A program made the translations under genes and the position numbers. The notes beneath the pieces are model-generated. The model did not search any database, was not told the DNA's origin, and worked only from the letters and a program-made list of their open reading frames with translations. Shown in pieces: positions 31,877 to 40,395 of a DNA stretch of 64,000 nucleotides; the first letter of the stretch is position 1, and every line of letters starts with the position of its first letter. Source of the DNA: Sporichthya brevicatena (GTDB lineage: Bacteria; Actinomycetota; Actinomycetes; Sporichthyales; Sporichthyaceae); NCBI RefSeq assembly GCF_039525035.1, contig NZ_BAAAHE010000047.1:1-64000 (forward strand). Reading direction: 5' to 3'.

Positions 31877-33402
31877 AGGCATACGACCTTCCTCCCGATC
31901 GGGGCCTCGTAGCCCGTGGTGCCGATCGCGAGCACGTAGCCGCACTCGAGCGGGGCGGAATTGCTCGCCAGGGTCATCGGGGGCGTCAGGCCGTCAAGGG
32001 TCTCGCCCTTCACCTTGCTCAGGCCCTTGAGGATCACGGCAGTCGTGACCGCTCCCCCGCGGGCCTCCGCGCCGACCTGCGCGAGTGCCTTCGCCAGCAG
32101 TTGACCCGACGCCCAGCCCATCAGGATGTTCTGGTCGAGCGGCTGCTGACCGAGGTACTGCTTGGCCGCCGCGTTGAACGCCGCGAGCCCGGCCCCGCCG
32201 CTCGAGACGAAGGGGGCGACCGGGGCGCCGACGAGGACGCCGTGGGACCGGACGTTGGGATCGACCGCAACCGGCGCGCTCAGGGCGATGCTGCCGGAGA
32301 CGTACGCCGGTTTGTAGTTGATGGCCGCACAGTCACGAACCAGGCGCTGGAACGCGGATGCGTCACTGACCGGGAAGAGTACGTCGACGCCCGCAGCCTT
32401 CGCGTTCTGGCACGCCGAGGTGAACGAGCTCTGGGTGAGCGAGAAAGACTGGGAGAACGCGAAGTCCAGGCCGAGCCGGGCGGCGTAGCCCTTCGCGCCG
32501 GAGAACTTGTCCTTGAACGTCGTGCAGAGCGTCGCCTCAACGCAGTGCATCAGCCCGAACTTCTTGCCGCCCGAGTTGATGGCCGCCTGCTTGACGACCA
32601 CGGCCATGCTCGGGAAGCCCCAACCGCCGACGTTGTACAGCAGCGGGTCCTGCTCCCAGTCCAGCTCGACCTGAGTGCCGCCGATCGCGGGGATCCCGGC
32701 CTTGTCCAGCTCCGCCCGCACAGACGCGATGACGATCGGACTGCCGAGACCGATGAGCGCCACGACCTTCTTGTTCTGGATCAGGTCCTTGACGTTGGTC
32801 GCGGCCTTCGTGGGGTTCGACTGGTCGTCAGTCTGGAAGAGCTGGATCGGGTGGCACGCGATCCCCCCGGCGGCGTTCACTGCCTTCGCCCACAACGCCG
32901 CTCCTGTCCGCAGGCCGCCGATGGAGTTGCCGACCAGGCCACTGAAGCTGCCGTTCTGGCCGATGCGGATCGGCTCGAGCTGCCTGGCGCACCCGCTACT
33001 GCCGACGATCGGCACCGCCGCCCTGGTGGAGGTGCCCGTCCCCGTTGTCGGGACCTTCGAGGTCGACGACCCGGTCGGCGGTCCGGACGACGGACGTGCC
33101 GGGGCCGCCGCGCCGTTCGCGCCACCGGCCTTCACGGAACCGGTGACCGAGGACGAGGGAGCTCCCGGTGCCGCCGCCGGTGCGGGAGCCTGCGCGGACT
33201 CGCCTCCAGCCACCGGGGCGAGCGGGTCGGCGGGAGCGACGGTACCGAGCGAGCCGTCGTTGCTGGGATAGCTCAGGTTCGCGGCCCTGATCTCGTCGCT
33301 GCTCAGCCGCGAACCACCACAGGCGGCCAGACCGAGTACGAGAGCCAGAGCTGTGGCAGCACGCCCGGTCCGGCGACAGGACGGCGCGATCCAGCTTTTC
33401 AT
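31873..33402 (-). CDS. Liv-type substrate-binding lipoprotein of the catabolic operon
   Basis: The protein has 509 residues. The lipobox is LGLAAC. A long Ala/Pro/Ser/Gly-rich linker runs to about residue 130. A Peripla_BP_6 domain then starts near RIGQNGSFSGLVGNSIGGLRTGAALWAKAVNAAGGIACHP, with several Cys in the mature part (HCVEATLCTT, SACQN) that may form disulfides. The ATG at 33402 has GAGG five bases upstream. It is the receptor for the permease/ATPase genes downstream in the same operon and defines what the system imports. The family binds amino acids, but in actinobacteria it also binds aromatic or lipid-like compounds. Confidence 0.93.
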   Translation of the reverse strand: MKSWIAPSCRRTGRAATALALVLGLAACGGSRLSSDEIRAANLSYPSNDGSLGTVAPADPLAPVAGGESAQAPAPAAAPGAPSSSVTGSVKAGGANGAAAPARPSSGPPTGSSTSKVPTTGTGTSTRAAVPIVGSSGCARQLEPIRIGQNGSFSGLVGNSIGGLRTGAALWAKAVNAAGGIACHPIQLFQTDDQSNPTKAATNVKDLIQNKKVVALIGLGSPIVIASVRAELDKAGIPAIGGTQVELDWEQDPLLYNVGGWGFPSMAVVVKQAAINSGGKKFGLMHCVEATLCTTFKDKFSGAKGYAARLGLDFAFSQSFSLTQSSFTSACQNAKAAGVDVLFPVSDASAFQRLVRDCAAINYKPAYVSGSIALSAPVAVDPNVRSHGVLVGAPVAPFVSSGGAGLAAFNAAAKQYLGQQPLDQNILMGWASGQLLAKALAQVGAEARGGAVTTAVILKGLSKVKGETLDGLTPPMTLASNSAPLECGYVLAIGTTGYEAPIGRKVVCL

Positions 33403-33462
33403 CGACACCTCAACGTGGGGAGTTGCGAAAGCGGATTGGGTTGACCTCGACGAGCCTTCGGC

Positions 33463-34176
33463 TCAGGCGTACGACTTGCTCTCTCCGAGCACGATCGAGA
33501 CGTGCGGGGAATACATGACCATCAACGGCCGCGAGCCGACACCCAGTTCCGCCGCCGCGCGACCCATGGAGTGAGTCCCCGTCAGGACATTGGCGCGACC
33601 GCTTCCGACCCGGAGCCCCCGCAGGCGGATTCGAATCGGTGCGCGAAACAGTTCGCCGTTGACGTCGTTGGGGTTGATCCCCCAGGTCCGGATAGGGACG
33701 GCGAACGGGACCGGAGCCGGGAAACGCGGGACCGGAACGCTCACCGTCAGGGCGTGCTCGCCGCCGTCGGCCACGCGGACCTTCGCGAGCGGGCGCTCGA
33801 CCGCGATGTCGATGTCGGCCATCCATTTCGGCAGGCCCCAGATGTCGCGGCCGGCCTCCATGGTGAACGTGGCGTTGACCGGAAGGTGGACCTGGTGCAT
33901 CCCGAGAGTGCGATCGGGTCCCCGGACCAGCAGGCCGACGCCGACCTCGTCGTAGACGCCGAGGTCACCGTCGGAATAGACGACGGCGAGCACCGTCGAC
34001 ACCGCGCGGCCGCGGAAGGACACCGGACGCAGGCGCGTCCCGACCAGCAGCTCGGCGGCCCGCTCGGCGGAGCACAGGTACGCGGCGCCCAGCAGGGACG
34101 CCCGGCGGATACGCACCGGCATGGTCAGCCGACCCTCGGCCAGCTGCCAGACTCCCGGCGCTTCTTGCTTTGCCAT
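33463..34176 (-). CDS. acetoacetate decarboxylase-family enzyme
   Basis: This 237-residue protein has the acetoacetate decarboxylase fold. The Schiff-base lysine is expected in EAGRDIWGLPKW, here Lys117, almost the same position as Lys115 of the clostridial enzyme. Other family blocks are VYDEVGVGLLV and the final GTHSMGRAAAELG. Many family members are not true acetoacetate decarboxylases and act on other keto acids or as aldolase-dehydratases. The ATG at 34176 follows an AAGGGA site. It lies between the oxidoreductase fusion and the receptor gene, which supports a role in processing the imported compound. Confidence 0.88.
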   Translation of the reverse strand: MAKQEAPGVWQLAEGRLTMPVRIRRASLLGAAYLCSAERAAELLVGTRLRPVSFRGRAVSTVLAVVYSDGDLGVYDEVGVGLLVRGPDRTLGMHQVHLPVNATFTMEAGRDIWGLPKWMADIDIAVERPLAKVRVADGGEHALTVSVPVPRFPAPVPFAVPIRTWGINPNDVNGELFRAPIRIRLRGLRVGSGRANVLTGTHSMGRAAAELGVGSRPLMVMYSPHVSIVLGESKSYA

Positions 34177-34193
34177 CAGCGAATCCCTTCGCG

Positions 34194-36209
34194 CTACAGG
34201 TCCAGGACGAGCGATTTCGAAATACCGCGCGAGACACAGATCAGGAGGCAATCCCCGGCCGCACGCTCCTGCAGACTGAGGACGGAGTCGCGGTGGTCCG
34301 GCTCCCCGGAGATGACTCCGACCCGGCATGTGCCGCAGATGCCGTCACGACAGGACGAGTCGACGACGACACCGGCGTCCTCCACGACGTCGAGCAGGGA
34401 ACGGTGCGCGGGCACTTCCAGCTCGAGACCGGAGCGGGCGAGCGACACCGAGAACGCGGTTCGCGGCGCGGTCGAAGGCCTAGCCGTGAAGCGCTCGACG
34501 TGCAGCTGCTCCAGCGCGGTGGCACCCAGCGCGGTCTCCATGGCCTGCAGCAGCATCTCCGGGCCGCAGCAGTACACCGCATCGCTCTCGGACACACTGC
34601 CCGCGATCGCCGCTACGTCGAGCACACCCCGCTCGTCCTCCGGGACCAGCTCGACCCGGTTGCCGTAGCGGGCGCGCAGTTCGTCTGCGAACGCCATCGA
34701 GCGGCGGTGCCGTCCGCCGTAAATCAGCGACCAATCCGCGCACTGCGCCTCCAGCCGGGCGAGCATCGGGACGATCGGGGTTATGCCGATGCCGCCGGCG
34801 ACGAAGAGGTACGATTTCGCCGGGACCAGCTCGAAATTGTTCCGTGGCCCGCGCAGGCGGACCGCCACGCCGGGCCGCAGCGCCTCGTGCACGTACTCGG
34901 ATCCCCCACGACTGTCCGTCGCGCGCAGCACGGCCACGGTGTACGAGGACCGGTCGTCGGGGTCACCGCACAGCGAGTACTGACGCACCAGCCCGCCCGG
35001 CAGCAGCAGGTCGACGTGGGCGCCCGGACGCCAGGCCGGCAACTCCTTCCCGAGTGGGTGACGGAGCGTCAGAGATACCACTCCGTCGGCGACCTCCTCC
35101 CGGGCGTCGACCATCGTCCAGAAGGCGCGGTCCGGGTGCTCGTTCCGGTTCAGGGGGGCGACCGGCGACCTCCGGCCGCTGGTGGCGTGGTGCGCCTGGC
35201 CGGTCGGCATCGGCCCGAGCTCGTCCGGCAGGTCGGCGGCGGGCCAGGAGTGGAAGTTGCGCCGGCGCAGCTTGCGCGCGGTGTAATGCGCGAACCCGAT
35301 CTTGTTGAAGACGTGGAAGACGCTCCGCATCAGCGGGTGCAGGTCGTAGACCCAGTAGTCCGACGGGAGCGGTCGAGTCGGGCGCGGCTCGCCGAGCTCA
35401 ACATCGGCCCCGATGTGGCTCTCGCCGTCGGCGAGAGAGAGCCGGGCAAGCACCGTGCCGTCGGCGGAGCAGATCTGCGTCTCGCCGAACATGACGGTTC
35501 GCCAGCGCACGCCCGGGACTCCCGGGACGTACATCGTGCAGTCGCCGACGAGCGAGGCGTACACGGTGGGGACACCGACGATCTGAGCGAACAAGCCGGG
35601 GAGGTTGCGGCACTGCTCGTGGCCACGCGCCTGCTCGGCCCGCATCCACGGGGCCAGCGGGCCCCTCCAGTTCGTCGGCATGTACGGCCAGCACATGCCA
35701 CCCACCGCGAGGCGGACCCGGCCCTCCTGGAACCGCCGCGCGGTCCGGGTGCGGGCCCACTCCCAGCCGCTGACGAGCCCGACCGGCAGGTCCCCGAGCA
35801 TGTGGAACTGGGTGACGCCGTCGTCGTCACCGCCCCGATAGTCGAATGCCTCCGTCGCGGTGGGCTGGTCCTTGTCGTGGAGGTGCGCGCGGCCGTCGGG
35901 TTCGGCGAGGACGTAGGTGCCGTAGACGTCACGACCCCGCACCGACAGAGAACCGCCGGAGATCGCGCACTCAAGCTCGCGGGCCAACCGGGTGAGCATC
36001 TGAAACGCCGGCCCGTCCACCGGGCGGGGGACGTTGCGCAACGCCGGGTGGTAGAGGTTCGATGAGGTCATCGCTTCCGGGAGCACGATGAGACTGGGGT
36101 GATGCTCCCGGTGGGCGTCGCGGATCAGCCGTTCCAGACGTTCCAGGTTGCCCAGGACGTCGCCGACCATCACGGCAGGTTGGACCGCGGCCACCCGCAG
36201 CCGCGTCAC
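34194..36209 (-). CDS. nitrilase-like / phthalate-dioxygenase-reductase-like fusion protein
   Basis: The protein has 671 residues. Residues 1-330 are a carbon-nitrogen hydrolase domain: the catalytic Glu (VLPEAM, E45) and Lys (HDKDQ, K113) are kept, but the Cys position reads GLVSGW, so Ser147 stands in. Residues about 360-585 form a flavin/NAD reductase (RQYSLCGDPDD, GGIGITPIVPML). Residues 590-671 form a 2Fe-2S ferredoxin domain with Cys ligands in CRDGICGTC plus a distal Cys. The last two parts match class IA oxygenase reductases. The GTG start overlaps the stop of the FAD monooxygenase gene, so it may pass electrons to a partner oxygenase. The amidase half may be inactive or altered. Confidence 0.85.
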   Translation of the reverse strand: MTRLRVAAVQPAVMVGDVLGNLERLERLIRDAHREHHPSLIVLPEAMTSSNLYHPALRNVPRPVDGPAFQMLTRLARELECAISGGSLSVRGRDVYGTYVLAEPDGRAHLHDKDQPTATEAFDYRGGDDDGVTQFHMLGDLPVGLVSGWEWARTRTARRFQEGRVRLAVGGMCWPYMPTNWRGPLAPWMRAEQARGHEQCRNLPGLFAQIVGVPTVYASLVGDCTMYVPGVPGVRWRTVMFGETQICSADGTVLARLSLADGESHIGADVELGEPRPTRPLPSDYWVYDLHPLMRSVFHVFNKIGFAHYTARKLRRRNFHSWPAADLPDELGPMPTGQAHHATSGRRSPVAPLNRNEHPDRAFWTMVDAREEVADGVVSLTLRHPLGKELPAWRPGAHVDLLLPGGLVRQYSLCGDPDDRSSYTVAVLRATDSRGGSEYVHEALRPGVAVRLRGPRNNFELVPAKSYLFVAGGIGITPIVPMLARLEAQCADWSLIYGGRHRRSMAFADELRARYGNRVELVPEDERGVLDVAAIAGSVSESDAVYCCGPEMLLQAMETALGATALEQLHVERFTARPSTAPRTAFSVSLARSGLELEVPAHRSLLDVVEDAGVVVDSSCRDGICGTCRVGVISGEPDHRDSVLSLQERAAGDCLLICVSRGISKSLVLDL

Positions 36210-37750
36210 GACGCCACCGCTTCGGCCTCGCGCGCCACGACAGTCGGCCGGTCGCCGGCCGGCGGCACATCGTCATCGGACGTGGCCACGACAGCGGGCG
36301 GGACCGACGCGGGAGCCGAGGCGAGGTCGTTCTCGGCCCCGTCGGCGGGAATGGTGGAGCGGAAGCGCGTACGGGAGTGAATCAGTGCACGAACGATCGC
36401 TGCCTGCACCCGGCCCTCCCCGGCCATCTCGCGCAGGAAGCCGCGACGGTCGTCGGCGACCAGGAGCGTTCGGGCCACTCCCCCGACCACCAGCCGCGAC
36501 CGCAGCAACTGCTGCGGGGTCTTGATTCGCTGGCCGACGCTCGTGAACGGCCGGTCCACATCGTCGCGGGCACTCTCGATGAACGCCTTGAACGGACGTG
36601 GCGTCGGGCGCAGCAGCGCCTCACCGTTGCCGAAGTAGTACGCGGGCAGGCACTCCTGATCTCGATCGTGCTCGAACCGGCGCATCGCGAGGTCGAGCTC
36701 GTCGAGGTCGTCCAGGTGCCGCATCGCGGCCGTGGCGGCATGCCGCCCGGCCCACATGGCGTCACGCATCCCCTGGCCGAGAGACGGATCCTTGAAGTGG
36801 CCGGAGTCACCAATGAGCACCCACCCCGGCCCACTGCACGGACGGAAGTAGGCGACGAGCTGGTCGGTCCCACGGAACGCGGACATGTTGGTCGCATGGC
36901 GGAGCCGACGGGCCACGCCCGGGTGGTGCTCCATCTTCATCGCCCAGTAGGCGTCCGGATCCCGTCGCGCCATCGCGGCCTCGGCCGGGCTGCCCATGAA
37001 GAAGAGCGTGTAGCGCCCGATCGGCGTGCCTGGGAACCCGAATGCGAGGTGCGCGCCGTCCCGCCACTGACAAACGACGTCGGCCTCGTCCGGGTCCGGC
37101 GGCTGGTCGTCGAGGTACCGCACAACACCGGCCCGACCGTTCGCGGAACTCCGATAGGGCTCGGCGGCGCCGACAAGGCGGGCCACTGTGCTGTGCCGCC
37201 CGTCGGCCCCCATGACCAGCCGACACCGGACCACACGCTCGCGCCCGTCCTCGTCGACGTACCGGACGCCGGAGACCCGCCCGGCTTGCCACGTCAGGCC
37301 GACGACCGTGGCCCGCTCGCGGATCCGCGCGCCCGCGGCCCGCATCGTGTCCACGAGCACCTTGTCGTGCAGGTCGCGGGGGACGGACAGCGCATAGTCG
37401 ATGCCCTCGATCGGCGTGAACGTCTCCTCGATCCGCATCTCCCGCGGCGTCTCGGCGTCGACGGTGACACGGAGCCGTCGGCACCGCGTCGGGGAGAGCG
37501 CGAGAATGCCCGGTAGCGCGCCCATGTGCAGCAGCTCCGAGACGCCGACCGGAAGCATCGTGTGGCTCGACAGCGTGTCAGCCGGGAACTTGACCCGGTC
37601 AAGGACGAGGACGTTCCGGCCCGCCCGGGCCAGCGGGACCGCCGCCGCCGCACCCGCACATCGAGCCCCGACGATCACGACGTCGACGTCCTCATCCGCG
37701 GTGGAGCGGCCCGGATCAGCCGGTCGTGGGACGAACTGGCTTACTGTCAT
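36206..37750 (-). CDS. FAD-dependent monooxygenase / geranylgeranyl-reductase-like protein
   Basis: This 514-residue flavoprotein has a dinucleotide-binding start VVIVGARCAGAAAAVPLARAG, the following VLVLDRVKFPADTLSSH, and the FAD-ribityl motif GDSGHFKDPSLGQGMRDAM near residue 320. That set is typical of the PHBH-like group that includes geranylgeranyl reductases and aromatic or polyketide hydroxylases. A 60-residue C-terminal tail is disordered. It is the first gene of the twelve-gene minus-strand operon, 85 nt from the divergent TetR gene. It probably oxidises or reduces the imported compound; the direction of chemistry is not clear from sequence. Confidence 0.88.
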   Translation of the reverse strand: MTVSQFVPRPADPGRSTADEDVDVVIVGARCAGAAAAVPLARAGRNVLVLDRVKFPADTLSSHTMLPVGVSELLHMGALPGILALSPTRCRRLRVTVDAETPREMRIEETFTPIEGIDYALSVPRDLHDKVLVDTMRAAGARIRERATVVGLTWQAGRVSGVRYVDEDGRERVVRCRLVMGADGRHSTVARLVGAAEPYRSSANGRAGVVRYLDDQPPDPDEADVVCQWRDGAHLAFGFPGTPIGRYTLFFMGSPAEAAMARRDPDAYWAMKMEHHPGVARRLRHATNMSAFRGTDQLVAYFRPCSGPGWVLIGDSGHFKDPSLGQGMRDAMWAGRHAATAAMRHLDDLDELDLAMRRFEHDRDQECLPAYYFGNGEALLRPTPRPFKAFIESARDDVDRPFTSVGQRIKTPQQLLRSRLVVGGVARTLLVADDRRGFLREMAGEGRVQAAIVRALIHSRTRFRSTIPADGAENDLASAPASVPPAVVATSDDDVPPAGDRPTVVAREAEAVAS

Positions 37751-37776
37751 GGAATGCGTCCCCGGGATTCGTCAGG

Positions 37777-37806
37777 AGTGAGACGGATCAGCTTGTGCGT
37801 CTCACT
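37777..37806. promoter_or_regulatory. TetR operator between the divergent catabolic operon and its regulator
   Basis: AGTGAGACG (37777-37785) and CGTCTCACT (37798-37806) form a perfect 9-bp-arm inverted repeat with a 12-bp spacer. It lies in the 85-nt divergent intergenic region. Binding by the TetR protein could repress both directions until a ligand releases it. Confidence 0.7.
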
Positions 37807-37835
37807 TTGCGACAAACGACGGCTACTGTCAACCG

Positions 37836-38483
37836 ATGACATCCGCGCGATTCGAGCGGCAGGGAAGGCTCATGGGCACCGCGGCTGAGCGAATCATGCC
37901 CTCGCTGGGTCCACGCGAGACGTCTCGAGACCGACTGGTACGAGCCGCCGCACTCCTCGTGGACTCGGGGGGCGGCGCCGACCTCACGATGGAGGCTGTG
38001 GCGACGGCCGCCTCGGTGTCGCGAGCGACCGCGTACCGACATTTCTCGAGCCGGCACGAACTCGTGCTGCATCTGGTCCTGCTCGCCGCCGAGGACCTGG
38101 CAGCGGACTGCTTCCGACTGATGGAGCAGGCCCACGGCAGCCGCGAGAAGCTCCGCGTGACGTTCGACCACGTCATGCTGACCGCCGTCGAGAGTGAGCG
38201 GATCAAACTCCTGGTCGAGCTCGGGATGTCACCGACCCCGGAGACCGTGCAGGAGTGGACCGAGCGCGTCCTCGGCCAGGTGGTGAAAGACGGCCAGGCC
38301 GCCGGCGAGCTCCGAACCGACTTGGAGACGGACGAGATCCTGCAGTGGCTCGGCGAGGAGTTGATCGCGATGGTGCGCATGACCCACCGCGACTTCGACT
38401 TCCTCATGCGGCGCTCACACAACTTCGTGCTTCCGGCGGTCTACTCGTCCCACGAGCCGCCGCGGCGCGGACGCAAGAAATGA
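37836..38483 (+). CDS. TetR-family transcriptional regulator of the catabolic operon
   Basis: The protein has 215 residues. An N-terminal TetR helix-turn-helix lies at residues 30-75 (RLVRAAALLVDSGGGADLTMEAVATAASVSRATAYRHFSSRHELV). The C-terminal ligand domain contains LLVELGMSPTPETVQEW. It is divergent from the operon that begins with the FAD monooxygenase and shares with it a strong inverted repeat, the normal arrangement for a local repressor. The ATG at 37836 is used; a second ATG 12 codons later is possible. The ligand is presumably the imported compound or an early product. Confidence 0.92.
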   Translation: MTSARFERQGRLMGTAAERIMPSLGPRETSRDRLVRAAALLVDSGGGADLTMEAVATAASVSRATAYRHFSSRHELVLHLVLLAAEDLAADCFRLMEQAHGSREKLRVTFDHVMLTAVESERIKLLVELGMSPTPETVQEWTERVLGQVVKDGQAAGELRTDLETDEILQWLGEELIAMVRMTHRDFDFLMRRSHNFVLPAVYSSHEPPRRGRKK

Positions 38484-38676
38484 CGACTCTCGACACGCAG
38501 CCGACATAGCTCGCGGTACGCCCGGAGTCGCGCCAATCGCACGGCCGACGAAGCCCGCACGCGGACAGCAGATCCAGGCCCGCGTGTGCCCGCACCCGAA
38601 GGGCCCGGTCGGGAGATGCTCGATCCACTCCGGCCCGCTTGCGCCTCCGCTGGCCCGAGGCCGCACCCCTCTGACC

Positions 38677-38753
38677 TGGTGGGGCGGATGGGACTCGAAC
38701 CCATGACCCAGGGATTATGAGTCCCCTGCTCTAACCAGCTGAGCTACCGCCCC
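38677..38753 (-). tRNA. tRNA with CAT anticodon (Met, or Ile2 after modification)
   Basis: This gene of 77 nt includes an encoded CCA. The acceptor stem GGGGCGG pairs with CCGCCCC. The D arm is AGCTCAGCTGGTTAGAGC, the anticodon loop CTCATAA gives CAT, and the T arm is GGGTTCGAGTCCC. The cloverleaf is complete. A CAT anticodon can be elongator Met or a lysidine-modified Ile; sequence alone does not settle it. The 3' end points towards the catabolic operon, and a decayed copy of this 3' end lies at 22765-22790. Confidence 0.95.
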
Positions 38754-38827
38754 GTGTGCTTTGCGCCGGTCCGAGGGTAGTGCTCAGCCGGCCGGTTGCT
38801 GTGCGAAGGCGGGTGCTCAGTCGTCGA

Positions 38828-39724
38828 TCAGTCCAGCGCGGTGCTGTTGTTGTCGAGGGTGACGATGCGGACCATGCCGTCCGCGACGTAGGTCGACCCG
38901 GGGTTGTCGGGGTTCGGGAAGAAGCAGATCAGCGCGTAGGTGCCCGGCTCGACGGAGTAGGTCAGGAACTGCTCCCGGCCCGGCGACAGGGTGTCGCCGC
39001 CGACGTAGCCGGAGAGCACGAACGCGCCGTCACCGGTGCCGCGGAAGAGGGAGGAGACCTGCTCCGGAGTGGTGCCCTGCTTCACCTGCAGAAAGGCCAC
39101 CTGCAGCCACCGGTGGCCCTTCGAGACCCGGTTGCGGATCAGCACGGTGCCGGTCGCCTTGAGCTTGCTCGCACCCTGGTACCGGTTCTTGTCGTTCATC
39201 GTGATCACCGGCGTACCCGTCGGCATCGCCGCGGTGTTCCGGCCCGGCACGATCTTGAGCTTGTAGAGCCGACCCCCGGGCGGACCGACGTTGTCCGAGA
39301 GGTAGTACTGCCCCGGCGTCAAATTCACCGTTGCCGTCGCGATGGCCCCGAGACTCGGGTTCGCGCCGCCGTAGGTGATGACGTTGCGCTGCATTCGCTT
39401 GACGGCCGCCGCGTTGTCCTGGCCGCCGTCGTAGTACAGCCGCGTCAGCGCGCGGGTGTCGCGGCGCAACTGCTTGACGGTGTAACCGGGCTTGAGCCGG
39501 AACAGCGAGAGCAGGTGGTCCTCGTCCTCGGCCAGCACGCGCAACCGGAGCGGCCCGGCGACCTGGGTGAGACCGCCGGAGATCTCGGTGCGGTCCTCCG
39601 CGATCGTCACGCTGATCATCGGAATGCGCGCGGTTTCCCGCGCCGGAGCGGCGCCGGCCGGGACCGCCGCGACCAGCACGGCGCAGGTGGCCGTCGCACA
39701 CGTCAAGCGCAACCGGTGGAACAT
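38828..39724 (-). CDS. secreted protein of unknown function
   Basis: This 298-residue protein has a Sec signal peptide (residues 1-25, cleavage after PAGAA). The mature part is beta-rich with no further membrane segment. Near the end, PGTYALICFFPNPDNPGSTYVADGMVRIV recalls the last strands of cupredoxin-like domains, but the copper ligands are not apparent. A lone Cys remains in the mature protein. It is monocistronic, lying between the tRNA and the two-component operon. I do not recognise a named family. Confidence 0.72.
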   Translation of the reverse strand: MFHRLRLTCATATCAVLVAAVPAGAAPARETARIPMISVTIAEDRTEISGGLTQVAGPLRLRVLAEDEDHLLSLFRLKPGYTVKQLRRDTRALTRLYYDGGQDNAAAVKRMQRNVITYGGANPSLGAIATATVNLTPGQYYLSDNVGPPGGRLYKLKIVPGRNTAAMPTGTPVITMNDKNRYQGASKLKATGTVLIRNRVSKGHRWLQVAFLQVKQGTTPEQVSSLFRGTGDGAFVLSGYVGGDTLSPGREQFLTYSVEPGTYALICFFPNPDNPGSTYVADGMVRIVTLDNNSTALD

Positions 39725-39822
39725 CGCGGACCCAACGTAAGCCTGGTCGGCGACTCCTCAGAAGACCCGGCGCGGGAGCGCAACCAAGCCGCAGTCCGAC
39801 GCGCACACAACCGCAATGTTCG

Positions 39823-40395
39823 TCAGCTCGGACGCAGCATCCGCACGTAGTCGGAGCGGGTCAGCGGACGGTCGGTCTGCGCCCCGTTGGCCAGCGGTGC
39901 CTGCAGCGGCGCGCCCTCGATCGTCAGCAGGAGGCGGTTCACCTCGGGCAGCGAGGTCGCCGTCAGCACGATCTGGGCGATCGCCGTGGTCTGGTCGGGC
40001 GGCACCTGACCGAAGCTCAGGTCCACCGTCGCGAGGTCCCCCTCCAGCCCGGTCACCGTCAGCCGGGTGGTCGGAGGCAGCGCGGTGCTCACCCCGCGCT
40101 GTCGGTCGGTCCCATCGGGACCGGCCGCGAGACTGTTGAGCAGCTCCTGGAGCGCCGGCACCCCTGTCCGCGCCGTCAGGGTCCGCACCGCCGGCCGCAG
40201 CGTGGTGTCCCGCAGGAAGTACACGGCGGCACCCGAGCTGTCCGGGTCCCTCGAGGGCACGGCGGTTGGCGGGGCGTCCGCCAGCAGACGCGGCGGCAGG
40301 CTGAGCGGGTCGATGTCCTTGACGCCGCCCGACGGCCCCAGACCACACCCCGTCAGCATCAGGACCGACGCAACCGCGGCCGCCCACCCCCTCAC
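39823..40395 (-). CDS. GerMN-domain lipoprotein linked to a two-component system
   Basis: This 190-residue lipoprotein has lipobox LMLTGC. A GerMN domain spans about residues 60-190 (AVYFLRD, PALQELLNSLAAGP, RLTVTGLEGDLATVDLSF). The GTG at 40395 overlaps the stop of the histidine kinase gene (GTGA), so it is the third gene of a regulator-kinase-lipoprotein operon. This parallels mtrA-mtrB-lpqB and related actinobacterial sets, where a lipoprotein modulates the kinase. LpqB itself is much longer, so this is a shorter relative. Confidence 0.87.
   Translation of the reverse strand: MRGWAAAVASVLMLTGCGLGPSGGVKDIDPLSLPPRLLADAPPTAVPSRDPDSSGAAVYFLRDTTLRPAVRTLTARTGVPALQELLNSLAAGPDGTDRQRGVSTALPPTTRLTVTGLEGDLATVDLSFGQVPPDQTTAIAQIVLTATSLPEVNRLLLTIEGAPLQAPLANGAQTDRPLTRSDYVRMLRPS

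Noticed and set aside
22765-38753. An integrase or recombinase gene inside the proposed island
   Set aside because: I looked for tyrosine and serine recombinase motifs on both strands and found none, so the island idea rests on the repeat and context only.
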